Shown: positions 51,488-61,397, counted from the first letter of the stretch. The stretch: 64,000 nucleotides of DNA from Prevotella sp. (GCA_022486815.1 JAKVJW010000002.1:80023-144022), one strand, 5' to 3'. Numbers and translations: made by a program. The notes: generated by a model from the sequence alone, not told the origin.

Positions 51488-52813
51488 ATGAAAAAGATAG
51501 CAGTTTCATTTCTAATGGCAACATCACTGTTGCCGATTACATCCATGGCACAAAACATGCCTCTTGTTCAAACAAAATATACGGCTGATCCGGCTCCTAT
51601 GGTCTATAAGGATACCGTGTTTCTCTATACCACCCATGATGAAGACACAGCCAACAATTTTGAGATGTACGACTGGCTGCTCTATACCTCAACAGATATG
51701 GTAAACTGGACGGATCATGGAGCAATAGCTTCAACGAAAAACTTCAGTTGGCGGTCACGTGACAATGGGGCATGGGCACCCCAGGTAATTCCACGTAATG
51801 GAAAATTCTATATGTACTGTCCTCTTCACGGCCATGGTATCGGTGTTCTTGTAGCAAATACTCCTTATGGTCCTTTCCATGATCCTATCGGTAAGCCAAT
51901 AGTCTGGAACAAGAGCAACTGGTACGACATCGACCCGACAGTATGGATTGATGATGACGGACAAGCCTATATGTATTGGGGAAATCCCTATACTTACTAT
52001 GCACGGTTGAATAAAGACATGATATCCATCAAGGACAGTGTCACACGCCTGCCATACCATATCGAAAATTACCAGGAAGGTCCATGGTTTTATAAAAGAA
52101 AAGGACATTACTACTTAGCTTATGCCACCACCTGTTGTCCTGAAGCCATTGGCTATGCCATGAGCGATACTCCAACAGGTCCATGGACAAGCAAAGGATA
52201 TATCATGCGGCCTACAGACCGCTCCAGAGGCAACCATCCGGGAATCATCGACTACAAAGGCCACTCTTATGTGTTCGGTCTCAACTATGACATCATGCAC
52301 CTGAAGACTCCGGAACATCATGAACGGCGCTCTGTTTCCGCTGCTGAAATCACCTATAACGCTGATGGCACAATCCAGGAGATTCCTTACTGGCTTGACC
52401 AAAAACCACTAAAACAACTCGAGCCATTCAATCCATACCGTCGTGTGGAAGCAGAAACCATGAACTGGGGATATGGCTTAAAAACGAAGAAAAAGGCAGA
52501 TGGTATTTATGTTACCAATATTGATAATGGCGAATACATCCGGCTGCGAGGAGTAGATTTTGGGAAGAAAGGTCCCAAGAGGTTCACTGCAGCAGTAGCA
52601 GCACAAGAAAAAGGCGCAGAGATCGTCCTGCGTATAAACAGCATCAATGGACCTGTCATGGGAAGGCTAAAAATCCCGGCAACAGGAGGAGACTTGATAT
52701 TCAAGCAAGCCTCATGCAAAGTAGTCCATGTAAAAGGCATTCATGACCTTTATCTATGCTTCCGTCTCCCTTCACCTGAAACTACATTCAACTTTGATTA
52801 CTGGAAATTCTGA
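51488..52813 (+). CDS. GH43 glycoside hydrolase with C-terminal CBM6-like domain
   Basis: A 441-residue paralogue of the GH43 enzyme two genes upstream. The signal peptide ends at S-M-A-Q. Catalytic acids: T-A-D-P-A-P (D34), W-Y-D-I-D-P-T-V and Q-E-G-P-W. The C-terminal domain (RRVEAETMNWGYG, DNGEYIRLRGVDFG) is of CBM6 type, which binds chain ends of the glycan. It is 2 bases after GH97 and is followed by a strong terminator. With its partners it likely trims an arabinose- or galactose-decorated plant polysaccharide. Confidence 0.9.
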   Translation: MKKIAVSFLMATSLLPITSMAQNMPLVQTKYTADPAPMVYKDTVFLYTTHDEDTANNFEMYDWLLYTSTDMVNWTDHGAIASTKNFSWRSRDNGAWAPQVIPRNGKFYMYCPLHGHGIGVLVANTPYGPFHDPIGKPIVWNKSNWYDIDPTVWIDDDGQAYMYWGNPYTYYARLNKDMISIKDSVTRLPYHIENYQEGPWFYKRKGHYYLAYATTCCPEAIGYAMSDTPTGPWTSKGYIMRPTDRSRGNHPGIIDYKGHSYVFGLNYDIMHLKTPEHHERRSVSAAEITYNADGTIQEIPYWLDQKPLKQLEPFNPYRRVEAETMNWGYGLKTKKKADGIYVTNIDNGEYIRLRGVDFGKKGPKRFTAAVAAQEKGAEIVLRINSINGPVMGRLKIPATGGDLIFKQASCKVVHVKGIHDLYLCFRLPSPETTFNFDYWKF

Positions 52814-52838
52814 TATCTTGAAATATCAAGACATTTAT

Positions 52839-52877
52839 AAGCCCCGATGCCATGACGACATCGGGGCTTTATTTTTA
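52839..52877. terminator. bidirectional intrinsic terminator
   Basis: AAGCCCCGATG (52839-52849) and CATCGGGGCTT (52859-52869) form an 11-bp stem followed by TATTTTT, between the converging glycosidase and sugar-catabolism operons. Confidence 0.85.
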
Positions 52878-52917
52878 CATCAGATAGATACAAAAGTCAG
52901 AGTTCTCCTGTGAAAGC

Positions 52918-53934
52918 CTAGAACTTCACCAGGATACGGAACACCTTCTGAGGATGATTATGCCAATTGGCCATAGCTTCAGGAGCATCCTCTGGTGAGA
53001 CGACAGAAGAGATAAGATCCTGATAAGGACACGTATCACGCTCCAGATATTTTATAACTCCCTTGAAGTCTTCAGGCAATGCATTACGAGAACCACGGAT
53101 ATCAAGCTCTTTCTTGACGAAAAGGCTGGTAGTGAAAGGAGTATCTTGTTTTGCATACCCTATACACACGACACGTCCCGTAAAACTAACCTCATTAACA
53201 GCTTCCTCCTGGGTGACCGGTGATCCAACTGCTTCAATGATGACATCCGGCATCTGTCCGTCAGTGATTTCCATCAAACGTTTATGGAGGTCTTCACGCG
53301 CCGTATTGACGACATATTGTACACCAATACGTTTTACGACATTGAGTTTGTCATCATCCAGATCACAAGCAATGACCGTAGCTCCCCTGACCAGACAGCG
53401 TGCTGCTGCACCTACACCCACCATGCCACATCCAATGACGAGCACCACATCCGTGTCAACCACCTGTGCACGGTTTACCGCATGAAATCCAACACTCATC
53501 GGTTCGATAAGTGCACTGTGCTCAGCTGTAATGTCTCCTACAGGAATAACCTTCTCCCATGGTAGAGTGATATATTCACGCATGGCACCATCGCGCTGTA
53601 CACCAAGCGTCTCATTGTGCTCGCAAGCATTGTAACGCCGACGCCTGCAAGCAGGACATTGTCCACAATTGGTATAAGGATTCACAGTAACCGTTTCGCC
53701 GATATGCAACTGTTCAGGTACATCACTGCCTTTCTCCACAATCACAGCACCAATCTCATGCCCCGGTATCACTGGCATTTTAGCCAAACCGTTTCGCCCA
53801 CGGTAAGTATTAAGATCACTACCACAGAAACCTACATACTTCAACTGAAGCATTACTTCACCTAAATTACAGACAGGTTTTTCCATTTCCACGACCTTCA
53901 TTTCGAAGGGTTTTACTATTTTTATTGCTTTCAT
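52918..53934 (-). CDS. zinc-containing alcohol/sugar dehydrogenase (MDR family)
   Basis: A medium-chain dehydrogenase of 338 residues. Catalytic zinc is bound by C-G-S-D near residue 38 and G-H-E near 60; structural zinc by C-G-Q-C-P-A-C (C91, C94, C97) plus the Cys seven residues later; NAD by G-C-G-M-V-G near 170. It resembles L-threonine/sorbitol/galactitol dehydrogenases. It is the last gene of the minus-strand operon, where it would oxidise a sugar or keto-acid intermediate. Confidence 0.85.
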   Translation of the reverse strand: MKAIKIVKPFEMKVVEMEKPVCNLGEVMLQLKYVGFCGSDLNTYRGRNGLAKMPVIPGHEIGAVIVEKGSDVPEQLHIGETVTVNPYTNCGQCPACRRRRYNACEHNETLGVQRDGAMREYITLPWEKVIPVGDITAEHSALIEPMSVGFHAVNRAQVVDTDVVLVIGCGMVGVGAAARCLVRGATVIACDLDDDKLNVVKRIGVQYVVNTAREDLHKRLMEITDGQMPDVIIEAVGSPVTQEEAVNEVSFTGRVVCIGYAKQDTPFTTSLFVKKELDIRGSRNALPEDFKGVIKYLERDTCPYQDLISSVVSPEDAPEAMANWHNHPQKVFRILVKF

Positions 53935-53984
53935 AATGAATAAAATATTTTTCTCTATTAATTTCTACTGATTACTGATAATTA

Positions 53985-55220
53985 TTAATTGGGACGTACC
54001 ACCTTGTACTTTTTCAAACCGTAGAGCACACAAAAACCGAAGCAGACCATCGGAATGAAGTAAGCGAAATGGTAATGAGCAGGATGGGCATTCATGACAA
54101 AGGCCGAGAGTTGTGGAAGACAAGCATTGCCGATGATAGACATGACGAGAAAAGCCGATCCACTCTTCGTGTCATCGCCAAGATCAGACAGCGCCAAAGA
54201 AAACTGTGTGGGATAGATGATAGACATAAAGAATGAAATGCCTATCATAGCATACAAACCCGTCCATCCGCCAAAAATGATTACAACCAATGACAATAAC
54301 ATGCACATTGTAGCATAAAAGGTCAGCAGTTTGTGTGGTGCAAACTTACCTAACAGCCATGATCCGCTCCAGCGCCCTAACAGAAAGGCCAACATATAGA
54401 AACCGAAAAGTGTTGTCGCCCTGCTCTCGTCGATGCCCACATAGATGCAGCAATATACGAGAAACAAACTGTTGATGGCAGTCTGTCCTCCATTATAGAA
54501 GAACTGAGCGATGACTCCCCATCGGAGATGACTACGCTTAAGTACAGCAATATTGATAAGTTTCCCTCCATGCTCCTTTATCTTCGGCAGCCGGCAACAT
54601 ATAAAAACAAGAGCCATAACGATAAGGACAACTGCCAGCGTGATATAGGGTGGGCGCATGGCACACGCCTCATCCCGCAAGAGTCCATCCCATCCTCCAG
54701 GATAAGAAGCAGGCAATGTAGCACGGGTGTACTGATGGCCACTGAGGATAAGTTTGCTTAGGAACATGGCTGAAATAAATGCACCCAGACTATTGAACGA
54801 CTGCGCCAGCGTAAGTCGCTTGCTGGCTGTTGAAGGATTTCCTAGTACAGTCACATAAGGATTAGCGGCAGTCTCAAGGAAACACATGCCCGTGGCAATA
54901 ATAAAAAAGATGGTAAGATAAAACCAATATTTACGGATAGCAGTTCCCGGAAGGAAGAGCAAACAGCCAAAGGCTGCGAAGAGCAATCCCATGACAATAC
55001 CCGTCTTATACCCCCATCGCTTCAGTATCATAGCGATAGGTATCGGACAGATGAAATAGGCCAGCCAATAAGCAGACTCGGTAAAGGAAGCCTGAAACGG
55101 ATTTAACTCACAAGTCTTCATCAACTGCCGAATCATTGTAGGCAGCAAGTTACTGCTGATTGCCCAAAGGAAAAATAGGCAAAACACCAGTGTCAATGGC
55201 ATCAGATTCTTGTTTTTCAT
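53985..55220 (-). CDS. fucP: FucP-like sugar:proton symporter
   Basis: A 12-helix major facilitator of 411 residues, of the FucP/GlcP subgroup. Typical landmarks are F-F-L-W-A-I-S-S-N-L-L-P near residue 18, F-x-E-S-A-Y-W-L-A-Y near 48, C-F-L-E-T-A-A-N-P-Y-V near 112 with the Glu essential in FucP, and a final F-I-P-M-V-C-F. The likely substrate is L-fucose or a related 6-deoxysugar. It overlaps the upstream amidohydrolase gene by 4 bases (ATGA), so they are translationally coupled. Confidence 0.85.
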   Translation of the reverse strand: MKNKNLMPLTLVFCLFFLWAISSNLLPTMIRQLMKTCELNPFQASFTESAYWLAYFICPIPIAMILKRWGYKTGIVMGLLFAAFGCLLFLPGTAIRKYWFYLTIFFIIATGMCFLETAANPYVTVLGNPSTASKRLTLAQSFNSLGAFISAMFLSKLILSGHQYTRATLPASYPGGWDGLLRDEACAMRPPYITLAVVLIVMALVFICCRLPKIKEHGGKLINIAVLKRSHLRWGVIAQFFYNGGQTAINSLFLVYCCIYVGIDESRATTLFGFYMLAFLLGRWSGSWLLGKFAPHKLLTFYATMCMLLSLVVIIFGGWTGLYAMIGISFFMSIIYPTQFSLALSDLGDDTKSGSAFLVMSIIGNACLPQLSAFVMNAHPAHYHFAYFIPMVCFGFCVLYGLKKYKVVRPN

Positions 55221-56146
55221 TCACTCATATTTTTAATGTAAGGTAAGTCTATCAAATGATCAAAGCCGAACACACGCTGAGCGTTGCCGGAGAGAAAGGC
55301 GCACTTTTCTTCCCAAGAGAGGAGTTTACTCTTCAGTATGAAATCGTACGACATCTTATAAGTAATTGCCGTGATCGTCCGGGGATAGTCAGAGCCCCAC
55401 ATCAGGTGACTGATACCCACCTCGTCAGCAGCCTCACGGATAGCTCTGACGGCAGAAGGAAATGGCCAGAACTCATCATTGAAAAGCCAGGTGATACCAC
55501 CACATTCGATATAGACATTCTCATAGCGTGCCAGTCTGATCTGATCCATCCAATGAGGACGTGTCACCATACCGAAATGCCCGATAATGATTCTAAGTCT
55601 TGGACATTCATGGATAATATGTTCTATCTCCGGCACCTGTATATCACCGTCAGCCAACTCTACATGCAGCAGCATGTCATGAGTTTCCAGCAAATGCATC
55701 ATCTGCATCATCTCGTCGCTGTCAAGGCGGACGCGCCAATCAGTACCAATGAGCCTGGCTGCAGGTATCTTGATGCCTCGAAACCCATCGTCAACGAGTT
55801 TCTTTATCTGTTCAGGCCATCCCGGGCAACGGTAGTCAGCCATGCCAAAGACAAAGAAACGGTCAGGATAGCGCCGGACGATATCCAGAAGATAGTCGTT
55901 TTGCAAACCATCAATGAACTCCTGTGTAACGACAGCTGCCGACACACGGGCATAGTTCATGTTAGAAAGCAGAACCTCAGCAGTATTCCTGCCGTCAGTA
56001 ATAAATGGAGGTAACATCTGTACCTCTTCACCCATGAACATGGCACGGCCGTCAGGCATGCCATAGATGGGCTTATCATTTACTTCTGCACATTGCCGCA
56101 GCCATAGGTGAGTGTGGGCATCAATAATCTTTATGTATTCTTCCAT
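55217..56146 (-). CDS. amidohydrolase-type lactonase
   Basis: A 309-residue metal-dependent hydrolase of the amidohydrolase_2/fuconolactonase type. The N-terminal D-A-H-T-H-L-W binds the metal. Later motifs are G-F-R-G-I-K-I-P-A-A-R, a H-V-E-L-A-D strand, I-I-G-H-F-G and W-G-S-D-Y-P-R, with the catalytic Asp. In the oxidative sugar pathways such enzymes open aldono-lactones. It overlaps the aldo/keto reductase gene by 16 bases and the porter gene by 4. Confidence 0.85.
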   Translation of the reverse strand: MEEYIKIIDAHTHLWLRQCAEVNDKPIYGMPDGRAMFMGEEVQMLPPFITDGRNTAEVLLSNMNYARVSAAVVTQEFIDGLQNDYLLDIVRRYPDRFFVFGMADYRCPGWPEQIKKLVDDGFRGIKIPAARLIGTDWRVRLDSDEMMQMMHLLETHDMLLHVELADGDIQVPEIEHIIHECPRLRIIIGHFGMVTRPHWMDQIRLARYENVYIECGGITWLFNDEFWPFPSAVRAIREAADEVGISHLMWGSDYPRTITAITYKMSYDFILKSKLLSWEEKCAFLSGNAQRVFGFDHLIDLPYIKNMSE

Positions 56147-57066
56147 GACACCCTGCGTTGATCTCCGATAATGTTCTGTACATCTTTCAACAACTGTTCA
56201 TCGATAGGTTCTTCCATACACTGAATGTTTTTCAACAGATTATCTGGTCGTGTGGTACTGAAAACCGTTGAAGCAATACGGTCATTGGAAGCGGCATATT
56301 GCATGGCAAGTTTTTCGATCGGATAGTTTTTCTCCCTACAGTATGCAGCTGCTTTTGAGCATACTGCCTTCAACGATTCCGGTGCAGGATGCCAGGCAGG
56401 AGCTCCACGCTGAGTAAGCAATCCCATAGAGAACGGTGAAGCATTGATGACACCCACATGATGAGCTTCGAAGAAATCCAGAAAGTCTACCAGTTTGTCA
56501 TCATTCAGACAATAGTGGCAGAAGTTAAGTACACTCTCAACGGTACCTTCCTCCGTATGCTCTATTACCCACTGCAGATTTTCCAACTGCAAGTCAGTAC
56601 AACCGATATGGCGGACCACACCTTCCCGCTTCAGGTCCATAAGTGCCGGCAGTGTCTCGTCGACAACCTGATGAAGATCAGCAAACTCAATATCGTGGAC
56701 ATTGAGAATATCTATATAATCAATATTCAATCGCTCCATGCTCTCATAAGCACTCTCTTTGACACGGCGTGCGGAATAGTCCCATGTGTTGTGACCATCC
56801 TCACCATAACGTCCTACTTTTGTGGAGAGATAATATTTGCTGCGGGGTATATCCTTCAAAGCCTTGCCAAGGACAGTCTCAGCCTTATAATAGCCATAAT
56901 AGGGAGATACATCAATGATATTAATCCCTGCTTCAATGGCTGTAAATACAGTTTCAATGCCACGTTTCTCTTCAAAATCATGGAACACGCCACCGAGTGA
57001 CGACGCACCAAAGCCTATACGAGAAACTTTCATTCCTGTTTTCCCCAGTTCTTTATATTTCATCAT
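56131..57066 (-). CDS. aldo/keto reductase, likely aldose dehydrogenase
   Basis: An NAD(P)-dependent aldo/keto reductase of 312 residues. The catalytic tetrad is visible as D-V-S-P-Y-Y-G (Asp, Tyr), S-T-K-V-G (Lys) and L-N-V-H-D-I (His). The overall pattern is that of L-galactose/D-arabinose/L-fucose dehydrogenases, which oxidise sugars to lactones. The start is taken at 57066 (MMKYKELGKTGM), as the longer frame runs into the mutarotase gene. The product would feed the lactonase that follows it. Confidence 0.88.
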   Translation of the reverse strand: MMKYKELGKTGMKVSRIGFGASSLGGVFHDFEEKRGIETVFTAIEAGINIIDVSPYYGYYKAETVLGKALKDIPRSKYYLSTKVGRYGEDGHNTWDYSARRVKESAYESMERLNIDYIDILNVHDIEFADLHQVVDETLPALMDLKREGVVRHIGCTDLQLENLQWVIEHTEEGTVESVLNFCHYCLNDDKLVDFLDFFEAHHVGVINASPFSMGLLTQRGAPAWHPAPESLKAVCSKAAAYCREKNYPIEKLAMQYAASNDRIASTVFSTTRPDNLLKNIQCMEEPIDEQLLKDVQNIIGDQRRVSWKNT

Positions 57067-57104
57067 TTTATATTGTTTAGTTTGTGTAATAAATTCTATT
57101 TTGT

Positions 57105-57488
57105 CTACCAGTACAGGTGGAACATCCTGTCCATGAGATGCCATTTACCTGCCGAAGTCATGCCCTTCACACATCCCTGCAACTCAGCCACATAATCCTC
57201 CCATTCCTGTTGGCGCGGCAGTTGGGCAAGACGGGCCATTGCCGAATCAAAATTGAAGTCGAGTGGGGTTTCAATAATCATAAATACCTTGTTGCCAAGA
57301 ATGTACATTTCCATTTCCAGAATGCCCACTTCTCGAATGCCAGCGGCAATCTCTGGCCAAGCCTTACTCTTGCTGTGTGCCTCACGATAGCGTGCTATCA
57401 ACTCAGCATCATCTTTCAGATCAAGAGTCTGACAGTAGCGTTTCACCTTTTGGTGATACTCATTTTGAATATATCCTTCTTCTTTCAT
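57105..57488 (-). CDS. L-rhamnose/L-fucose mutarotase-type protein
   Basis: A small protein of 128 residues of the RhaM/DUF718 family, which interconverts sugar anomers. Family traits are the L-K-D-D-A-E-L-I-A-R-Y-R-E-A-H segment with catalytic His, W-P-E-I near residue 55, and the end W-H-L-M-D-R-M-F-H-L. ATG 57488 is chosen, giving the canonical start MKEEGYIQ. It is the first gene of the minus-strand operon and divergent from the AraC regulator. Confidence 0.88.
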   Translation of the reverse strand: MKEEGYIQNEYHQKVKRYCQTLDLKDDAELIARYREAHSKSKAWPEIAAGIREVGILEMEMYILGNKVFMIIETPLDFNFDSAMARLAQLPRQQEWEDYVAELQGCVKGMTSAGKWHLMDRMFHLYW

Positions 57489-57753
57489 AATTTGATTAAT
57501 ATGATTGTTTATTTGGTTTTCAGTACTAAAAGCAAAGGTGTTGTATATGAACAAAATAGTCAAAGAGAAAAGCATAGATACCTTACGGTTAATTTATTAT
57601 TTAAAGGTAGTGATTGTGTTATGATCTATTGTCGTTACAAAATTAGAAAAACAAAGGCATAAAGTGGTTAGACTTTATTTGCAAGAACTTATACTTTATC
57701 GATTTTTATCAATAAATTTGCATTATTCAAAAAAAAGAACAATATTTGCAAAT

Positions 57754-58617
57754 ATGACAAACTATGATATCTCACAACTGCAAATTATCACCCTCAACAC
57801 AGGTTATGCAGAGCATAATGCCGATTGGAACTGGCATAACGTACGCAGTCCTTTCGCCAGGCTGTATTATGTCACCGAAGGTGAAGCGTGGGTGGAGATA
57901 AAGAACAGGTGTATTCATCTCATACCCAATCATCTCTATATGATTCCGCCATTTACCAAGCACAACAATATCTGCCACGGGCATTTCTGCCACTTCTATA
58001 TCCACGTATATGAGAATCCCGGTGAATTCAGCTTTCTAGAAGACTTACAATATCCTAACGAGATATTGGGTGAAAATCATGACGGGCAACTCTTCCGACG
58101 GCTTACCATATTGAACCCATCGATGCGCCTGCCTGCGTCAGACCCAGCATCCTATGACAATCATGGCATGCTGCTGCGCAACATTGCCCAGAACAAGCAA
58201 CGTAATTTCTGGAATATTGTCGAGTCGCGTGGTATTCTGTTCATTCTATTGTCACGTTTCCTCAAACAGGCCAAAGAGAAACAGGCCGTCAAGAATGAAC
58301 GCATCAGCCAGACGATAAGTTTCATCCGTACTCACATCACTGAACGCATCAATCTGGATTCTCTTGCAGGAATGGCATGTATGTCAAAAGATCATTTTAT
58401 CCGTGTCTTCCACCGTGAAACAGGCGAGACACCTAATGCGTACATTATCAGACTGAAGATGGAACGAGCCGAATTGCTGCTCATTACCACAGATATGCCG
58501 ATAAAGAGCATTTCTGATGCATTGGGTTATGAAGAAGTATCCTATTTCAATCGTCTGTTTAAAGATAAAATAGGGAAGACGCCCTTAAACTACAGGATGG
58601 GCAAACAGATACAGTGA
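57754..58617 (+). CDS. AraC-family transcriptional regulator with cupin sensor domain
   Basis: A 287-residue regulator. The N-terminal part (R-L-Y-Y-V-T-E-G-E-A-W, L-I-P-P-F-T-K-H-N at 30-75) is a cupin-like ligand-binding domain. The C-terminal 100 residues hold two helix-turn-helix units (LDSLAGMACMSKDHFIRVF and I-S-D-A-L-G-Y-E-E-V-S-Y-F-N-R-L-F) and the closing G-K-T-P-L-N-Y-R. ATG 57754 is favoured over 57664. It is divergent from the mutarotase operon and most likely activates it when the sugar is present; it could also act on the GH43-GH97 operon. Confidence 0.88.
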   Translation: MTNYDISQLQIITLNTGYAEHNADWNWHNVRSPFARLYYVTEGEAWVEIKNRCIHLIPNHLYMIPPFTKHNNICHGHFCHFYIHVYENPGEFSFLEDLQYPNEILGENHDGQLFRRLTILNPSMRLPASDPASYDNHGMLLRNIAQNKQRNFWNIVESRGILFILLSRFLKQAKEKQAVKNERISQTISFIRTHITERINLDSLAGMACMSKDHFIRVFHRETGETPNAYIIRLKMERAELLLITTDMPIKSISDALGYEEVSYFNRLFKDKIGKTPLNYRMGKQIQ

Positions 58618-58684
58618 TTTATCCATTGCTGAAAATAACTTTCTTACGGTAATCTCATTGAAACAAATACATTAGCGAAAAATA

Positions 58685-58756
58685 ACTAGTAGGAGTTCAT
58701 TTCCAATTAAAAAATCTATAAATACCATGAATTCCTGAAAATGAACAACTACTAGT
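58685..58756. repeat. long imperfect inverted repeat between converging genes
   Basis: ACTAGTAGGAGTTCATTT (58685-58702) pairs with AAATGAACAACTACTAGT (58739-58756) over 18 bases with two mismatches and a 36-base loop. It could end both transcripts or be a remnant of a small mobile repeat. Confidence 0.6.
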
Positions 58757-58812
58757 GTTCATTGTTTGCCTACTTAAAAAATTAGAGATAGCACAAACAA
58801 TGATTTATTTCT

Positions 58813-60051
58813 TTACATAGCCGAATAGATACCCAGTTTGCTGATCTTAACAACGTCAGTAGGATTATGGCGTAATATACTGAAATTGTATTCACCCCAT
58901 CCGTCTGAAATTGTAAAGTACAAAACGACGTCCTTTTTATTAACAGCGACCTGTTTATCAATAACAACATTCTGATTACCTGTCAACTTATGCAGTCTGA
59001 CTGTAATCTGTTTTCCAGCAGCTCCATCAGCATGAAAACACAGTTTGTATTTACCATTTTTCAACTGCAATGAGCGATATACATTCTGGTTAGCAGGAGT
59101 TTTCTGTTCTGAGCCAAAACTCAACAGTATGTTTCCTGAATTAACAGTCCATCCATGAGACTCCGGATTCCAGTTCTGTGTCTCTACTTGCGGCCGCCAT
59201 TTAAGAGTCTTGTCACAACTGTCATCAAGAGAATATTGACTCATAAACTTCCACATGGTCAGTGCAGAGTTTCCATCTTCTGTATTTGTTGTGTAACCAC
59301 TATGTCCCATACCATCAATCTCATAAAAGACAAAAGGAAAACCACCATCGGCAGCAGCATAGACACTCTTATCATATTGCCCGCTTACAGATGTCTTCTG
59401 CGGGACCGGTATAGCACCATCCCTTGCAACCATATCATCCACAATTCTGGGAACTAGCGCATACCTTACAAAATTATCATCCTTTCCATGAATATGAAGA
59501 AACGGAACAGGACGTGCACCGGTATGATGGAGATGGAACTCATTGATAGGATAGCCACTGATAGAAGCAAAGGCTGCGAAGATATCACTTGCCACATTGG
59601 CTACAGTATAAGTCATCATACCCCCGTTGGAGAATCCACAGCAATAAATGCGCTTATGGTCAAAGGAATAATGCTGTGCAACATCCTTTATAATAGCCTT
59701 GAAAAAGTCGATGTCTTCACTTGTTTCTCCAGTAGAGTGCCAACCTGGAAAATTACCGTGAAAGAGAGGGAAATAGATATTCTTACCTTGTGGATACACC
59801 ACGATACATCCTTCCTCATCTGCTACGCTGCTAAGGAAAGGACTCTTGTCCGTTGCATGTCCCCCTGTACCATGAAGGCTGAATACCAAAGGAGATTCTG
59901 CCTTGACATTATCCGGAACATATAGCAAATAAGAACGACTTTCACCATTAACATTGATGCTAACCAGTTTGTCTTCTTTTGCTGACCACGCTCTTGTTGC
60001 ATTAGACAAGAGGAGTCCCATAAATAAAAAAATAACAAGATATTGTTTCAT
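58813..60051 (-). CDS. exported PHB-depolymerase/feruloyl-esterase-type hydrolase
   Basis: A secreted alpha/beta-hydrolase of 412 residues. The signal peptide ends near W-S-A (residue 24). H-G-T-G-G forms the oxyanion hole, G-F-S-N-G-G holds nucleophile Ser141, Asp lies in H-G-K-D-D-N and His in G-M-G-H-S-G, as in LpqC/PHB depolymerase (CE1-like) esterases. Residues about 285-412 form an extra beta-sandwich that may bind carbohydrate. It may remove feruloyl or acetyl groups from plant glycans, in line with the nearby glycosidases. The minus-strand promoter box TAATTTTG lies at 60078-60085. Confidence 0.82.
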   Translation of the reverse strand: MKQYLVIFLFMGLLLSNATRAWSAKEDKLVSINVNGESRSYLLYVPDNVKAESPLVFSLHGTGGHATDKSPFLSSVADEEGCIVVYPQGKNIYFPLFHGNFPGWHSTGETSEDIDFFKAIIKDVAQHYSFDHKRIYCCGFSNGGMMTYTVANVASDIFAAFASISGYPINEFHLHHTGARPVPFLHIHGKDDNFVRYALVPRIVDDMVARDGAIPVPQKTSVSGQYDKSVYAAADGGFPFVFYEIDGMGHSGYTTNTEDGNSALTMWKFMSQYSLDDSCDKTLKWRPQVETQNWNPESHGWTVNSGNILLSFGSEQKTPANQNVYRSLQLKNGKYKLCFHADGAAGKQITVRLHKLTGNQNVVIDKQVAVNKKDVVLYFTISDGWGEYNFSILRHNPTDVVKISKLGIYSAM

Positions 60052-60305
60052 GGATAAATTTATATAAATTAATTCTACAAAATTAAAGATAATTTCATCT
60101 AGAGACTATACAGGATGTTTCAAATACGTCTTTTATTGTATCATGTATATCATAAGCAAATAAGAAACCGTTTGTTTCTTTGAAAAACAGCAAATTATGG
60201 CGTTTTTTGTTTGACGTATAAAATCTTAAAAAACGTATCTGGAATTCTTCTTTTAAGCAATAATTGACTAAATTTGTGACAGAAAATACAGATAAGCACA
60301 ATAGA

Positions 60306-60950
60306 ATGATAAAAAGGAAATTATATATTCCAATCCTATTTTTGATGCTATTAATGACATTCTGCAACTGTGAAAAAGATCCTATCACAGTCCTGACAAG
60401 AGTCAGGACTGTAGGACATGCTATCATCAATGGTAAGGCGTATGTGCATAAAGAAAAATGGACTATGACAAACTACATACCCTCTTCAAAATTTATTTTC
60501 TTTAACAATGATAGTATCATACAATATTATACCTCCTTATATCCTGTTAATGGTACAAAACAAACGATTTACAACTTGACATTCTATCTATTAGAATACC
60601 AACAGCCCCTAATGAATGATCAAATCTTTAAGATAAACTTTTGTCCTGAACTGATTAAAAAACAAATAATCGGAGAAGACACAACATGGCCCATGGAAAA
60701 GAAAGCGAGAGGAACACAGAAGTATTACACAAACATCAGATCAACCATCCTGAATAATCATGGGGATGGAGCAGCATTTGCTTCGACAAACCTTATGAGT
60801 TCACAACCATTAGAAGGCGAATTAAAAATAAAAAGGGTATCACCTGACTATAAGAAAGTATGGGGAATATACCATTTAAACAGCCATCAGAAAAGTGAAT
60901 TTCCACTCACGATAAGTGGAGATTTTGAAGCAGTAATCAGAAAGCACTAA
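60306..60950 (+). CDS. DUF5025-like lipoprotein
   Basis: A 214-residue lipoprotein. The start at 60306 gives a signal peptide and a lipobox-like L-L-M-T-F-C-N-C, then a beta-rich domain with G-T-Q-K-Y-Y-T-N and a final I-S-G-D-F-E-A-V-I-R-K, resembling DUF5025. The function is unknown. It has a TAAATTTG box 29 bases upstream and stands alone. Confidence 0.65.
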   Translation: MIKRKLYIPILFLMLLMTFCNCEKDPITVLTRVRTVGHAIINGKAYVHKEKWTMTNYIPSSKFIFFNNDSIIQYYTSLYPVNGTKQTIYNLTFYLLEYQQPLMNDQIFKINFCPELIKKQIIGEDTTWPMEKKARGTQKYYTNIRSTILNNHGDGAAFASTNLMSSQPLEGELKIKRVSPDYKKVWGIYHLNSHQKSEFPLTISGDFEAVIRKH

Positions 60951-61036
60951 ATAGAAAAAAACACCTTTAGTGTTGCCATGGAATGTGCCAAATACCATGC
61001 CTATATAGAAATAGGTGAGATGGCACGGTACGACCC

Positions 61037-61384
61037 TTATACCTGATAGTCAGTAATTCCCAGACGATTTCCGGAAGGGTCATCAAATTCTACGGCCCAA
61101 CCCGTCTGTATTCTGAACGGTTCAGATAGAAAATGTACACCTTTTATCTTCATTTCCTGATAAACTTTCTTCACGTCTTCCACCTCTATCCATATAGCTG
61201 GTTTAGCATCAGGAAACTTTTTCTTGTCCTTGATGATAATAGCCGGTTCATCATTTCCTATACAATAGGCGGTCATACCTTTATCAGGAAAATCAAATTT
61301 TACCTGGAGTCCTAAGGTCTGTGAATAAAACTTTCGGGTCTCTTCAAAATCTTCTGCAGGTAAGAAATAATTGTCTGTTTTCAT
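61037..61384 (-). CDS. VOC (glyoxalase/bleomycin-resistance fold) protein
   Basis: A 115-residue metal-binding-fold protein with two beta-alpha-beta-beta-beta units (FLPAEDFEETRKFYSQTLGL and VEDVKKVYQEMKIKGVHFL), ending in F-D-D-P-S-G-N-R-L-G-I. Family members detoxify or bind small molecules; here the specific role is unknown. It is followed after 13 bases by a small GNAT-like gene. Confidence 0.88.
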   Translation of the reverse strand: MKTDNYFLPAEDFEETRKFYSQTLGLQVKFDFPDKGMTAYCIGNDEPAIIIKDKKKFPDAKPAIWIEVEDVKKVYQEMKIKGVHFLSEPFRIQTGWAVEFDDPSGNRLGITDYQV

Positions 61385-61397
61385 AAAATATCTTTGT

